Source: Paraburkholderia nodosa
Lineage (GTDB): Bacteria > Pseudomonadota > Gammaproteobacteria > Burkholderiales > Burkholderiaceae
Reading direction: 5' to 3'
DNA length: 64,000 nt
Assembly (NCBI RefSeq): GCF_001718195.1
Contig: NZ_MCNV01000017.1
Location: forward strand, 99,489-163,488
Made by a program: the position numbers and the translations under genes. Every line of letters starts with the position of its first letter. Positions within the stretch are counted from its first letter, which is position 1. Below are positions 8,810 to 17,873 of the stretch, one piece after another. Below the pieces are notes generated by a model that saw nothing but the letters and a program-made list of their open reading frames with translations, was not told the origin of the DNA and did not search any database.

Positions 8810-9652
8810 ATGGAAGCAGATCCAGGCAGTTCAACATTACTCGACGTAGCCGATTTCGCCACTCCAACGGACGTCTCCATAGCACGACTTTCTGTATCAG
8901 ATCGCGGCACTGGGAAGAACGTGATGTTCTTGCACGGCTGGACCTGCGATTCGCAGGATTGGAGTGCGCAATTACCCGTCTTCGCGAGCAGGTATCACGT
9001 CGTCGCCGTCGACCTGCGCGGACACGGCGCGTCCGAGGTCCCGCCGTCCGGCGCGTATTCGCCGAAGGACTATGTAGCCGACATCGAGGCGCTGATTGCG
9101 ACGCGCTACCCGAACGAGAGCTTCATCGTCGTGGGACATTCGATGGGCGGCCAGATCGCAGCCCGTCTCGCGGCACGCCGGCCCGATCTGGTCAGCGCCG
9201 TCGTCTCCGTCGACGGGGCTCTCGGGTTTTCAAGCGAGGCCGCTGAGGTCTTCGAGAAAACTGCGCGTGAATTGAACACAGGCGATCCTCGCGCGGTCGT
9301 CGCCGCGTTGTTCGAGCACGTCTACGGGCCCGCGACCGATCCGGCTCACAAGCGTCGGCACGCGAGCCGGCTGCAAGCCATGCCGCTGCACGTCATACGC
9401 GAATCCTACGCCCCTTTGTTCTTTGGCGACGATCAGACAGGCATTGGAGACGCGAGCGCGCGATTCTGCGCGGGCTTGCAGATCCCCTTCTATCACCTGT
9501 GTATCGACCCAGTCCAGGCCGACAGGATGCGGCCGTGGTTCTCGCACCCAAAATCGAAAGTGCAAGCATGGTCCAATGCGGGTCACTGGATCATGCAGGA
9601 CCGCCCCGATGACGTGAACGCCGCCGTGGCTTCATGGATCGATTCGCTTTAG
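8810..9652 (+). CDS. Alpha/beta-fold hydrolase
   Basis: This 280-residue hydrolase has an oxyanion segment LHGWTCDSQDW, the nucleophile elbow GHSMGGQ and a C-terminal histidine in AGHWIMQDRPDDV. It resembles haloperoxidase/esterase/lactonase-type members. The ATG at 8810 is preferred over 8777 because GGAGA lies 7 bp before it. No signal peptide is seen, so it is cytoplasmic. It is divergent from an HxlR regulator, consistent with detoxification of a small ester or quinone-like compound. The substrate cannot be read. Confidence 0.87.
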   Translation: MEADPGSSTLLDVADFATPTDVSIARLSVSDRGTGKNVMFLHGWTCDSQDWSAQLPVFASRYHVVAVDLRGHGASEVPPSGAYSPKDYVADIEALIATRYPNESFIVVGHSMGGQIAARLAARRPDLVSAVVSVDGALGFSSEAAEVFEKTARELNTGDPRAVVAALFEHVYGPATDPAHKRRHASRLQAMPLHVIRESYAPLFFGDDQTGIGDASARFCAGLQIPFYHLCIDPVQADRMRPWFSHPKSKVQAWSNAGHWIMQDRPDDVNAAVASWIDSL

Positions 9653-9690
9653 CCGGTCGCCATTGGTTTTCGCCAGGGGCACACCGCTTC

Positions 9691-9720
9691 GGCATGATCC
9701 CGGTTATCGGGATGAGCGCC
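9691..9720. terminator. Weak hairpin between convergent genes
   Basis: ATCCCG / CGGGAT with a 5-nt loop, flanked by GGC/GCC. It lies between the hydrolase stop and the last gene of the secretion operon and could terminate either. There is no long T-run. Confidence 0.3.
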
Positions 9721-9749
9721 GTCGCGACACGATGGCGAGCAAGATCGGT

Positions 9750-10388
9750 TTACCTTGACCCGGGCACCCGCTGCCCCGGCAGGAAGCCGCCATCGAAGCC
9801 AGAAAGCGCAGGAAAGCCGGTCGATTTACTGGGCGCGGCAAGGCCGCCGGCATTGCTCTGCGTGGTTCGCAGGCCGGGGGCCAGAAACAGGAACTTCCAG
9901 CCGTCGTAGGTCTGCGCCCCCTCGAAATCCTCGTACTGCCGCGGAAATCCGGCGCGCTTGATCGTGGCCTCGTCTGAGCGGCTGAAGACCCCGTAGAAGC
10001 GATCGCCCTGCAGCATGGGCACCCAGTCGTTCTTGCCCGTGACCGGATCCGGATAGGCAAAGCGCAGATGATGCAAGGGCTTGGGAAATCGTCGGTCGTC
10101 GAGCAGTTCGTCGACCGATGCGGGATAAGCCCGGCCGACGCGGTAATACCTCAGAATCGCGAGCCGGTACTGGTTGCCGGCGAACAGCAGCTGCTTTTCC
10201 TGCTCGCGGCGGCGTTGCAGCGACCACACGTCGAGCGCCCCCGCCAAGGCAATCGACATCAGCATCAGCGCAATCAGGAGCGTCAGCAGCACCAGCCCGC
10301 CCTCACCCGCGGCACGCGGCCGCGAGCGTCGCCTCACGCGCGCCCTCGCGCGCGAGGCGACACGTGCCGTGCAGGCCGCGCGGATCAT
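9750..10388 (-). CDS. Pseudopilin-like protein, last gene of the T2SS-like operon
   Basis: This 212-residue protein has a basic N-terminus, then a hydrophobic helix (about 31-55, GLVLLTLLIALMLMSIALAGALDVWS). The body matches the two pseudopilins upstream in layout (YRLAILRYYR ... YPASVDELLDD ... YPDPVTGKNDWVPM). The canonical G-F-T-x-x-E processing site is altered to GEGGLVLLT, so it may be an unprocessed or atypical minor pseudopilin. It starts inside the stop of the preceding gene (ATGA overlap), so translation is probably coupled. It plausibly caps or adapts the pseudopilus. Confidence 0.72.
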   Translation of the reverse strand: MIRAACTARVASRARARVRRRSRPRAAGEGGLVLLTLLIALMLMSIALAGALDVWSLQRRREQEKQLLFAGNQYRLAILRYYRVGRAYPASVDELLDDRRFPKPLHHLRFAYPDPVTGKNDWVPMLQGDRFYGVFSRSDEATIKRAGFPRQYEDFEGAQTYDGWKFLFLAPGLRTTQSNAGGLAAPSKSTGFPALSGFDGGFLPGQRVPGSR

Positions 10389-10774
10389 TTTGCGCTCCCC
10401 TCTGCGCGCGGTGGCGCTCCCTGAGGAGCACTTGCCGGCGCCACGTCGTAGACGCCCGGCTTGTTTTCGTCCGGCGAAGCGATTACCGCCCATTTTTCGT
10501 CGCCATTGACCGGATCGACAGGAACGGCGCGCAAGTAATGCTTCGCCACCAGTTCGTCGAGCGTCTCGGGATACTGGCCGTTGTCTCCGTAGTACTGATC
10601 GATCGCGTTGCGCATCACCGCGACGTTCTGCTGCCTGACCTGCTCCTTGCCGCGTTCGATGCTGTGCATGTAGCGCGGCACCGCGATTGTCAGAAGCAGG
10701 CCGATGATGGCCATTACGACGACGAGTTCGATCAGCGTGAAGCCACGGGCCTTGTGAGTGCGAGCGGGTTTCAT
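10385..10774 (-). CDS. GspG-like minor pseudopilin
   Basis: This 129-residue type II pseudopilin has the prepilin peptidase site and helix RGFTLIELVVVMAIIGLLLTIAVP near residue 10. The C-terminal part has the GspG-like layout QYYGDNGQYPETLDELVAKHYLR..VPVDPVNG, including the P-x-D-P calcium-loop-like segment. It is the second GspG-like protein of the operon, shorter than the first (19129-19629). It lies 9 bp after the preceding pseudopilin gene. Confidence 0.86.
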   Translation of the reverse strand: MKPARTHKARGFTLIELVVVMAIIGLLLTIAVPRYMHSIERGKEQVRQQNVAVMRNAIDQYYGDNGQYPETLDELVAKHYLRAVPVDPVNGDEKWAVIASPDENKPGVYDVAPASAPQGAPPRAEGSAK

Positions 10775-10783
10775 GATGCATCG

Positions 10784-11332
10784 TCACCATTGTTTGTACG
10801 GGACGCCGTTAATGCCGACGCGATCGGATTTCGACGACACGTCGAACACATCCTTGCCAGCCTGTTCGCTGCTCATGCCCGGATCGCCGCCCGCTGCCTG
10901 ATCCGGCGGCTCTCCATAAGACCGCACGCTCCATGTATCCTCGGCAAGCGTGTCCGGGTCGCCGCTAAAGAAAGGATCGCGCGGCACGTGACGCAGGAAC
11001 ATCAGCAGCCCGCCTTTCGGATCCCTGGCGTTCTTCACACCCGTCACGAGCACGCTCAACGTCGGCGGATAGCCGGATGCTTCGGCATCCTTGTCGATGA
11101 GACCGGTATCGCTCGCCTCCTTGTAGGCGTCGAGCGCGGTACGGATCTCGCGCAATGCGTCGCTTAGCTGCTGCTCCTTCTGACGCTGCACCATCAGCTC
11201 CGAAAACGGCATGATTGCTAGCGCGAGAATGCCGACGAGCGCGAGCGTGACGACCAGTTCGATCAGCGTAAATCCACGCTGCTCGAACTGGCGTGCGGCG
11301 CGCAGGCGCATCGTTGCCGTTCCGGTAGCCAC
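10784..11332 (-). CDS. GspG/GspH-like pseudopilin
   Basis: This 182-residue pseudopilin has processing site RGFTLIELVVTLALVGILALAIMP near residue 19, conserved G and E at the cleavage junction, and a body with LREIRTALDAYKEASDTGLI ... YPPTLSVLVTGV ... HVPRDPF. It begins 3 bp after the secretin stop. The operon therefore encodes at least three canonical pseudopilins. The prepilin peptidase (GspO/PilD) is not in the window and is presumably shared. Confidence 0.83.
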   Translation of the reverse strand: MATGTATMRLRAARQFEQRGFTLIELVVTLALVGILALAIMPFSELMVQRQKEQQLSDALREIRTALDAYKEASDTGLIDKDAEASGYPPTLSVLVTGVKNARDPKGGLLMFLRHVPRDPFFSGDPDTLAEDTWSVRSYGEPPDQAAGGDPGMSSEQAGKDVFDVSSKSDRVGINGVPYKQW

Positions 11333-11335
11333 GGC

Positions 11336-13579
11336 TCAGTACCCACCCTCGACGGGGCGAAGCGGGTTATCGCTCGGCATCGTCCCAGGCGGCATCGTCA
11401 GCATCGGCGGCGGTGCGGGGGGCGCAGGCGCTGCGGGCGGTGGCGGCGCGGCGGCCGCAGCTTCGCCACCCGCCTGCTCCGCGGCCGTTGGTTCGGCCGA
11501 TGCCGGCGCCGCGCCCTGGCCGGACTGCGGCGCGGGAGCCGCTTGCGGCGTGGGTGTTCGCGAGAAGCGTCCGCCGTACGGTTCGGGGGGCGGCGTCGTG
11601 CGCGGCGGCGGGGCCATTTGCCCGAACGCGCCGTTCGAAGGCGACGGCAGCGCGGGGTACGCCTCGGCGCCGCCTCGCGACGACGCGCCTCCAACCGTAC
11701 CGCCGCCGACCATGCCCGGCATCGGCTTCACCGCAGGCGCCATGGACGTTGCCGCGTTCGCCACGACGGGGTCCAGCCGGAGCTGATCGGCGTGCACGTT
11801 GACATCGGTGCCCGACCACAACTCCTGCGTATCCGCATCGGCGGCAAGCTGCGGCCGGACGATGTGCGGTGTGATCTGCAACACGATCTCCGTCTTGACG
11901 TGGTCGCCCTGGTGGTTGGAGAACAGCCTCCCCAGCACCGGCAACTGGCCAAGACCGGGCACCTTGTTGGCGTTCCTGCGGTCTTCGTCCGAAATGAGGC
12001 CGCCGAGAATCTGCGTTTCGCCATCGCGCAGGCGCAGACTCGTCGAGGCGCTGCGCGTGCCGATCTGATAGGCGAGCGAATTCAAGCCGTTCGAATTGCT
12101 GCTCGAAATCGTATTCGTGATGTTGCTGACTTCGAGATTCAGCTGCATGCCGACGTCGCCGTCGCGATAAACCCGTGGCTGCACCTCGAGCTTGATGCCG
12201 ACATCGAGGTACTGAATCATTTGCGTATAAGACGGGCCGCTCGTGCTCGGCGTGCTGGAACTCGAAATCACCGGCACCTTATCGCCGATCATGATGCGCG
12301 CCTTCTCGTTGTTGCGCGTCCTGATACGCGGGCTCGCGAGGAGATTCGCGTCGGTATCGGTGAGCTTGAAGTTCGCCGTGGCCGAGAGGCTGCTGACATT
12401 CAGTTCATTGATCGTCAGATGATGCAGCAGGCCCCATGTCGTCGCGGTGCTCGGCGTCGACATCGTGAACGAGTTGGGCCAGTCGATACCCAGATCGGTG
12501 AGGCGCTCGTGCGACACTTCCAGCACCTCGACTTCCATCATCACCTCGGGGTCCGGCAAATCCTGCGCGGCGATCATTTCCTCGGCCACCTTGATCGTGT
12601 CGGGTGTGCCGCGAACCGTTACCGTATTCGCACGCTCGTCGATCACGACTTCCTTGACCTTCAGAATGCTCTTGAGCAACTGCTGGATCTGCTTGGCGTC
12701 GACGTTCGACAGCTGGAACGTGCGCACCTTGAGTTCCTGATATTCGAGCTGCTTGGCAGGCGTGGCGGGATAAATGAACAGCGTGTTCGCGTTGAGTTGC
12801 TTCTTGTCGAGCTGGTTCTGCATCAGAATCATGTCGACCGTGTCCTGCACCGACGCGTTCGTCACGAAGATCGTTGTCTTCAGATCGGCGCGGACGTCAC
12901 GGTCGAAGATCACGTTCAATCCCGTGGTGCGCGACAACGCTTCGAACACCATGCGCACGTTCGCGTCGCGAAACTGCAGCGTCACGGGCTTCTGCATGAT
13001 CGACGAAGCCGCAAGCTTGTCATCGCGATCCGCGCGCTGCTGGCTGAGTTTGGCGTTGAGTTCAGTCTGCATCTGCTGCGCAAGGGTGTTGGTCGGGTTC
13101 TCCACCAGCACGCGGTGCACCCGCTCGGCCGCCTGCGCATACGCGCCGCGCTTCATCATGCGTTGGGCCTCCTGGAGGATGGCCAGGTCCTTGCGGTCCT
13201 GATCGATCTGCAGGCCGATCTTGCGGATACGCTCATTGGTCGGGTCGATGTCGTACGCCTGGAAGAGATTGCGGATCGCTTCGTCGTACTGATAGTTCTT
13301 GCGGTACTGATCGGCCTGGTCGAGCAGCGTGTTGACCTGGGCGTTGCGCTGGTTCAGATAGTCGACCTTCGCCTGGGCGTCGGTCGGATCGTCATGCACG
13401 TTCGGCACGTGCATGCAGCCGCTAAAGGCGAGCACGGACACCGCAATGGCAAGCGCGCGTCTTCTCGCGACCTGAATCGCGTCCGGGCGAGGAACAGGGT
13501 GCCAGATGACTGGCGAGAGGCGTCTTGCTGGGCCGCTGCCTGAGTCGCGGCCCGCACCCCGTGTGCGTGAGGTTTTCAT
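11336..13579 (-). CDS. gspD: Secretin of the T2SS-like machine (GspD/PilQ/MshL type)
   Basis: This 747-residue outer-membrane channel carries an unusually long n-region followed by a lipobox LAFSGC with lipidated C55, so it is a lipoprotein like MshL. TPR-like repeats (about 75-190) precede a short secretin/TonB-type domain (about 195-250), an N1-like domain (about 270-345) and the secretin core (about 400-585; VPGLGQLPVLGRLFSNHQ near 555). The last about 130 residues are Pro/Ala/Gly-rich and low in complexity. The start follows the stop of the upstream gene directly and has a GAGGA site. The TPR module in place of N2/N3 resembles pilus-type rather than classic T2SS secretins. Confidence 0.92.
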   Translation of the reverse strand: MKTSRTRGAGRDSGSGPARRLSPVIWHPVPRPDAIQVARRRALAIAVSVLAFSGCMHVPNVHDDPTDAQAKVDYLNQRNAQVNTLLDQADQYRKNYQYDEAIRNLFQAYDIDPTNERIRKIGLQIDQDRKDLAILQEAQRMMKRGAYAQAAERVHRVLVENPTNTLAQQMQTELNAKLSQQRADRDDKLAASSIMQKPVTLQFRDANVRMVFEALSRTTGLNVIFDRDVRADLKTTIFVTNASVQDTVDMILMQNQLDKKQLNANTLFIYPATPAKQLEYQELKVRTFQLSNVDAKQIQQLLKSILKVKEVVIDERANTVTVRGTPDTIKVAEEMIAAQDLPDPEVMMEVEVLEVSHERLTDLGIDWPNSFTMSTPSTATTWGLLHHLTINELNVSSLSATANFKLTDTDANLLASPRIRTRNNEKARIMIGDKVPVISSSSTPSTSGPSYTQMIQYLDVGIKLEVQPRVYRDGDVGMQLNLEVSNITNTISSSNSNGLNSLAYQIGTRSASTSLRLRDGETQILGGLISDEDRRNANKVPGLGQLPVLGRLFSNHQGDHVKTEIVLQITPHIVRPQLAADADTQELWSGTDVNVHADQLRLDPVVANAATSMAPAVKPMPGMVGGGTVGGASSRGGAEAYPALPSPSNGAFGQMAPPPRTTPPPEPYGGRFSRTPTPQAAPAPQSGQGAAPASAEPTAAEQAGGEAAAAAPPPPAAPAPPAPPPMLTMPPGTMPSDNPLRPVEGGY

Positions 13580-14173
13580 TTACTTGTCCTCTCGTGGAAT
13601 GGCGACCACCTGTCTTTCGTGCAGCGGCAGATAGGTCAACACGACGTCCGACTCCGACACGGACTCGACGCGGTACTGGTTGTCGATCACGTCGCCCGGC
13701 GACACGATCAGCAACTGGTCTGCGTTGCTGAGAAAGACTTGCGGCTTCGCCGCCTTGGCATCGAGTTGCCCCACGTAGGCGAAAGGCACGGGCGGCGCAG
13801 TGGGCGGCGCGGGCCGCACCGGCGCGGCCGGCACTTCGACGGGCGGCGGCGGAAGCCACGATGACGCCGTGAAGGGATCGTGGGCCGATTCGAGCGAAAG
13901 CGGCGCGCGCAACGAGACGAGCTTCGCACGGGCCGCCGACGACGCCGACGCCGCAGACGCAGACGCAGTCGCCGCTGCCTTCGCGGCCGCCTCGGTGGCA
14001 TGCGTATGACGCCTGGCATCCAGCCTCGCATGCATATCGATGCGACGCTGGCTGTCGAGCGCAACGACCTGCGCCGGCATCTGGCGCGCCGCGACCAGCA
14101 CGCGATACCCTGCCCCGGCGGCCGCGATTGCGCAAAACACCAACAGCACACGCATGGGCAGAGCGGGTTTCAT
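13580..14173 (-). CDS. PilP/GspC-like periplasmic linker protein
   Basis: This 197-residue protein has one N-terminal transmembrane helix (about 6-28), an Ala-rich coil, a Pro-rich linker (about 110-130) and a small C-terminal beta domain. Its segments PPVPFAYVGQLDAK, FLSNADQLLIVSPGDVI and YRVESVSESDVVLTYLPL are the PilP/GspC homology-region pattern. Its role is probably to link the inner-membrane platform to the secretin encoded next. The order PilM-N-O-P-secretin is that of type IV pilus alignment complexes. The assignment is by fold pattern and position; sequence identity to named families is low. Confidence 0.68.
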   Translation of the reverse strand: MKPALPMRVLLVFCAIAAAGAGYRVLVAARQMPAQVVALDSQRRIDMHARLDARRHTHATEAAAKAAATASASAASASSAARAKLVSLRAPLSLESAHDPFTASSWLPPPPVEVPAAPVRPAPPTAPPVPFAYVGQLDAKAAKPQVFLSNADQLLIVSPGDVIDNQYRVESVSESDVVLTYLPLHERQVVAIPREDK

Positions 14174-14736
14174 GGCTGGGCGCTCCGGTAAATCAGTTCG
14201 AAGCGCACCCGCGCATCGAGAATATTGCCGTCCACCGCGGGACGTTCGACATGGATTTCCCGCAGCGCTGCATTCGGCACGTTGTTGAGCACCAACGCGA
14301 GAAAATGCCGGATTGCGCTGTACTGATCCTTGACGGGCAGCATCACCTGGTAGCGTGTGAAGCGCGCGCCCGCGTCCGTGCTCACCTGATACTCGGCAGA
14401 CCCGAGTGTCAGTTTGCTGCCGCGCGCCTGTTCGAAGATGGACGCGATATCATCCGCACTCTGCGAAAAGCGCGGAAACAGTTCGGGCAACGCCTCGAGC
14501 GCGACCGCATCGACCTGCGCATCGTGCTTGCCGATTGCATGACGCGTCTGGGCCGCCTCGACGACATGGGCCGGTGCCTGCATCTCCTTCGTATCGGCTT
14601 CCACGCTGGCAATCTCGGCGCACATGAGTACCGCCGCGCCAATCATCAGGATGCCGATCAATCCAGGCAGGCCGAACAGACGCCGCAGCTCGAATCGCAG
14701 TGTCAGTAGCCGGTCGCGCAACGGAGCCGCATTCAT
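14170..14736 (-). CDS. PilO/GspM-like inner-membrane platform protein
   Basis: This 188-residue bitopic protein has a transmembrane helix at about 22-44 (GLPGLIGILMIGAAVLMCAEI), a coiled region, and a periplasmic ferredoxin-like domain (about 95-188) of the PilO/GspM kind (RFTRYQVMLPVKDQYSAIRHFLALVLNNVPNAALREI). Both ends overlap neighbours by 4 bp (ATGA), so it is translationally coupled to the PilN-like and PilP-like genes. The call rests on topology and operon order. Confidence 0.7.
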   Translation of the reverse strand: MNAAPLRDRLLTLRFELRRLFGLPGLIGILMIGAAVLMCAEIASVEADTKEMQAPAHVVEAAQTRHAIGKHDAQVDAVALEALPELFPRFSQSADDIASIFEQARGSKLTLGSAEYQVSTDAGARFTRYQVMLPVKDQYSAIRHFLALVLNNVPNAALREIHVERPAVDGNILDARVRFELIYRSAQP

Positions 14737-15263
14737 GACTTCCTCCAGACGGCGGTGATCTGGAAACGAACCGGCTTGCCCGGCACGTTGTTCTCCACCA
14801 GATGGTCGTTGAGTACCGCTTCGCGCAGCAACACGCTGGTCTGCAGATACTTCAGATAGGCAATCATCGCGTCGACATTCTTCGCTTCGGCGGTGATACG
14901 AATCTGGCTCTGCGCCGGGTTCTGGTCGATGCCGATCAGCGCGACGTCATGGTCCGGATAATCTTCCACGATCGAAAAGAGGTCCTGCCACGGTACGGTC
15001 AGTTCTCGCAGTATCGACAGGCTCTGCTTTTCCGCGAGCCTCGCAGCCAGCGTAGGCGGCGGCTTCACCGCGTGCCTTTGCGCGAACGTTCGATGGCGCA
15101 CGGCGTCGAGCTGCGCCTGCACGCGATCGCTCTCGGCATAGGCACGCCAAAGCCGCGCGCCGCATCCGAGCAGCAGCAGAACGGCGACACACAGCAGGAT
15201 CAGGCCGCTCGTCCCGGTGCGCGCACGCCGTCTGCCGAAGTCGATATCGAGGACCTGGATCAT
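14733..15263 (-). CDS. PilN/GspL-C-like inner-membrane platform protein
   Basis: This 176-residue bitopic protein has a short cytoplasmic N-terminus (MIQVLDIDFGRRRA), a transmembrane helix at about 20-37 and a periplasmic domain with a ferredoxin-like ending (ALIGIDQNPAQSQIRITAEAKNVDAMIAYLKYL). This is the PilN pattern. The start at 15263 overlaps the stop of the PilM-like gene by 4 bp. It would pair with the PilO-like protein and recruit the PilM-like partner through its N-terminus. Confidence 0.72.
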   Translation of the reverse strand: MIQVLDIDFGRRRARTGTSGLILLCVAVLLLLGCGARLWRAYAESDRVQAQLDAVRHRTFAQRHAVKPPPTLAARLAEKQSLSILRELTVPWQDLFSIVEDYPDHDVALIGIDQNPAQSQIRITAEAKNVDAMIAYLKYLQTSVLLREAVLNDHLVENNVPGKPVRFQITAVWRKS

Positions 15264-16150
15264 TGCGCATACTCCATGAGCCGGCGCGCGGGCGAGTTGT
15301 CCGTCGCCGGCTGTGCCGGCCGAACCGCGGCCGCAAAACGCGCTTCGAACGGCGCCGGGTCGGTGTCGTTGCCGAACAGATAGATCGTGCAGTCCTCTCG
15401 CTTGAGGCCCGCTCGCGTCGCCGAGCGTTCGAACAGTTGCTCGGCCAGTTCGGCAAGCCGTGACGCATTGTCCGCATCGCCGGGAAACAGGCGCTGCGCA
15501 TCGTAGGCGGCCCAGCCGCGCCGCTCGATCATCACGGCCTGCATCAGTTCGTCTGCAACGAACATCAGCAGTGCGTCGCCGCCCGCTGCAACGTCGATGC
15601 AATTGAGCATTTCAGGCAGGCCCAGTTTCAGGCGCGCAATTCGCAGATGTGCGGACGCGCCGGCCTCATGAATGCCGTCATGAAGCGCGCGCGACATGGC
15701 GCTCGCAAACAGCGCACGTCCGCCCTGCTGCACGCAGAAGCGCACCAGCAGCGTGGCGCCGTCGACCCCATAGGTGTCGGTGAAATGGGCCAGCGCGACC
15801 TCTTCGAGCTCGCGCGCCCGCAGCGTGCGAAAGTCGCCGCGCAATATCGCGTGGATGCCCCAGAAGTCGTCCAGTACCACGTGTGCATTGCGCGTCGGTG
15901 CCTTCGTTGCGCGGGGCGCCTGACCATCCGCATCGGCGGCATCCGCGCCGGGCGTGGCGGCGAGCGCCGCGCGCAGCGCGTCGAGCAGACCCGCCTCTGT
16001 GCCGTACTGGTCATCGGGAATCGTGAAGCTGGCCGGCTCCGCAGGCGGCAGGTGCTTGCGCGGCCGCAGAAGTCCGGGCGCGCGTACCCCGACGACGATC
16101 TCGCGTGTGCCGACTCCGATCGCAACCGGACTATTCGACCATCGTGACAC
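15260..16150 (-). CDS. PilM/GspL-N-like actin-fold cytoplasmic protein
   Basis: This 296-residue protein has no signal or membrane segment and alternates beta strands and helices as in the actin-like fold of PilM/GspL (VAIGVGTREIVVGV at the N-terminus, VVLDDFWGIHAILRGDF near 92, GGDALLMFVADELMQAVMIERRGW near 200). It overlaps the end of gspE by 20 bp and is followed by PilN-, PilO- and PilP-like genes, so it should form the cytoplasmic ring contacting the platform. Recognition is by context and fold; I did not find a strong family motif. Confidence 0.6.
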   Translation of the reverse strand: MSRWSNSPVAIGVGTREIVVGVRAPGLLRPRKHLPPAEPASFTIPDDQYGTEAGLLDALRAALAATPGADAADADGQAPRATKAPTRNAHVVLDDFWGIHAILRGDFRTLRARELEEVALAHFTDTYGVDGATLLVRFCVQQGGRALFASAMSRALHDGIHEAGASAHLRIARLKLGLPEMLNCIDVAAGGDALLMFVADELMQAVMIERRGWAAYDAQRLFPGDADNASRLAELAEQLFERSATRAGLKREDCTIYLFGNDTDPAPFEARFAAAVRPAQPATDNSPARRLMEYAQ

Positions 16151-17867
16151 GATTGATCTCCTCGAGAGTCGTTTCGCCGCGCTTCACCAGATCGATCGCG
16201 GCGACGCGCAGTGTCTGCATGCCGTAGCGCATCGCCGCAGCCTTGATTTGACCGAGCGGTGCCCGCTCCGACAGCAGTTGCCGCAACTCGTCGTTCATGC
16301 GCAGTGCCTCGGCGATCGCACGCCGTCCCCGATAGCCGCTGCCTCGGCATGTGCCACAGCCGGCGCCGCGGCGAAAGAGGTAGCTGCCCGCAGCGTCCGG
16401 GTCGATGCCCGAGCGGATGAGCGTTTCCGTGTCCACCCTGTCTTCGGTCACGCAGTCCGGGCAGCATTGCCGCAACAGGCGCTGCGCGACCACGCCATTG
16501 AGCGCGGAGACGAAGCTGTAGGGATCGACCTCCATGTTGGTGAAACGGCCGATCACGTCGAACACGTTGTTCGCGTGGACGGTCGTGAATACCTGGTGCC
16601 CGGTCAGTGCCGCCTGCACGGCGATCTGCGCTGTCTCCGGATCGCGGATTTCCCCGACCATGATCTTGTCCGGGTCATGGCGAAGAATCGAGCGCAGCCC
16701 GCGGGCGAACGTGAGCCCTTTCGCCTCGTTGACCGGAATTTGCAGGATTTCGCCCAGCTGGTATTCGACCGGATCCTCGATCGTCACGATCTTCTCGAGG
16801 CCGTTGTTGATTTCCGTGAGGATCGCGTAGAGCGTCGTGGTCTTGCCGCTGCCGGTCGGACCCGTGACGAGCAGCATGCCGTACGGCATCGACGCGAGCT
16901 TGCGCATGAAGCGCGTATCGGCCTCCTGAAAACCGAGTGCCTCGAGCGTCAGACCGCCCGCCGATTGCGAAAGCTGATAGCGGTCGAGAATCCGCAGCAC
17001 CGCATCCTCGCCGAACTGATTCGGCATGATCGAGACGCGGAAGTCGATTTCACGCCCCGCGTACTGCGCCTTGAAACGGCCGTCCTGCGGCACACGGCGC
17101 TCGGCGATATCGAGCTCGGAGATCACCTTCACGCGCGAGAGCACCTGGTCCGCGACGTCGCGTCCCTCGGCACGGCCGACCACGGCGAGCACGCCATCCA
17201 CGCGGCACTTGATCATGAGCCCGTTGGCGCGGCATTCGAGGTGAATGTCGCTCGCCATCATCTTGAGCGCGTCGTAGATCGTCGAGTTGAGCAGCCTGAC
17301 CACAGGACTGTCGTCGCTGCTGATGCCCTGCAGCGTCAACGCCAGTGAGGCCGGATCGACCGTCTTCTGGATCGGATCGTCGAACGCGAGGGAATCCATC
17401 GCGCGCACGTCCTTTTCGCGCACGGTCAGATACGCATTGATGTCTCCCGCGCTCGCGAGCGCCCAGCTATACGGGACGCCCGGCTGCGAGCGCATCCGAT
17501 GCTCGACCCAGCCGCGCGTGCGCGCATCGAGCGGATCGGCAATCGCGAACAGCAGCCCGTGAGTGGTGTCGCGATCGCGGAAGCACACGCAGAGGCGAGT
17601 CGTCGCTTCGACGAACGAAATCACTTCGAAATCCGGCTCGAGCCGATTCAGCTCACGCATGCCGATCGACTTCATGCGGAACAGCGCGGCCAGTTGCACG
17701 CGCAGTTCGTCCGCGCTGAGCGCGGTTTGTGCCATCAGCTCCTCGAGCGCGCGAATGCCGGAACCATGCCGCTCGCCGAGCGCTCTCAGTGCGTCGCGCA
17801 GATCGGCGCGCGCTTCGGCTTGTGGGCCATCCGGCTGGGCGATGACGGTATCCACGTGCTTCCCCAA
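16131..17867 (-). CDS. gspE: GspE/PilB-type secretion ATPase
   Basis: This 578-residue hexameric ATPase powers pseudopilus assembly. The N-terminal GspE_N domain is at about 60-155. The ATPase core has Walker A GPTGSGKTTT (336-345), a Walker B-type segment IMVGEIRD (402-409) and a His box TGHQVFTTVHANN (422-434). The zinc tetracysteine motif C469-x2-C472 ... C504-x2-C507 is intact. It lies 6 bp downstream of gspF and overlaps the PilM-like gene by 20 bp. All catalytic elements are present, so the machine should be energised. Confidence 0.96.
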   Translation of the reverse strand: MGKHVDTVIAQPDGPQAEARADLRDALRALGERHGSGIRALEELMAQTALSADELRVQLAALFRMKSIGMRELNRLEPDFEVISFVEATTRLCVCFRDRDTTHGLLFAIADPLDARTRGWVEHRMRSQPGVPYSWALASAGDINAYLTVREKDVRAMDSLAFDDPIQKTVDPASLALTLQGISSDDSPVVRLLNSTIYDALKMMASDIHLECRANGLMIKCRVDGVLAVVGRAEGRDVADQVLSRVKVISELDIAERRVPQDGRFKAQYAGREIDFRVSIMPNQFGEDAVLRILDRYQLSQSAGGLTLEALGFQEADTRFMRKLASMPYGMLLVTGPTGSGKTTTLYAILTEINNGLEKIVTIEDPVEYQLGEILQIPVNEAKGLTFARGLRSILRHDPDKIMVGEIRDPETAQIAVQAALTGHQVFTTVHANNVFDVIGRFTNMEVDPYSFVSALNGVVAQRLLRQCCPDCVTEDRVDTETLIRSGIDPDAAGSYLFRRGAGCGTCRGSGYRGRRAIAEALRMNDELRQLLSERAPLGQIKAAAMRYGMQTLRVAAIDLVKRGETTLEEINRVTMVE

Positions 17868-17873
17868 TTCGGT

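Noticed and set aside
11543..13543. A 666-codon plus-strand frame antisense to the secretin
   Set aside because: Composition is typical of an antisense shadow, and the minus strand has an unmistakable secretin with lipobox and TPR repeats.
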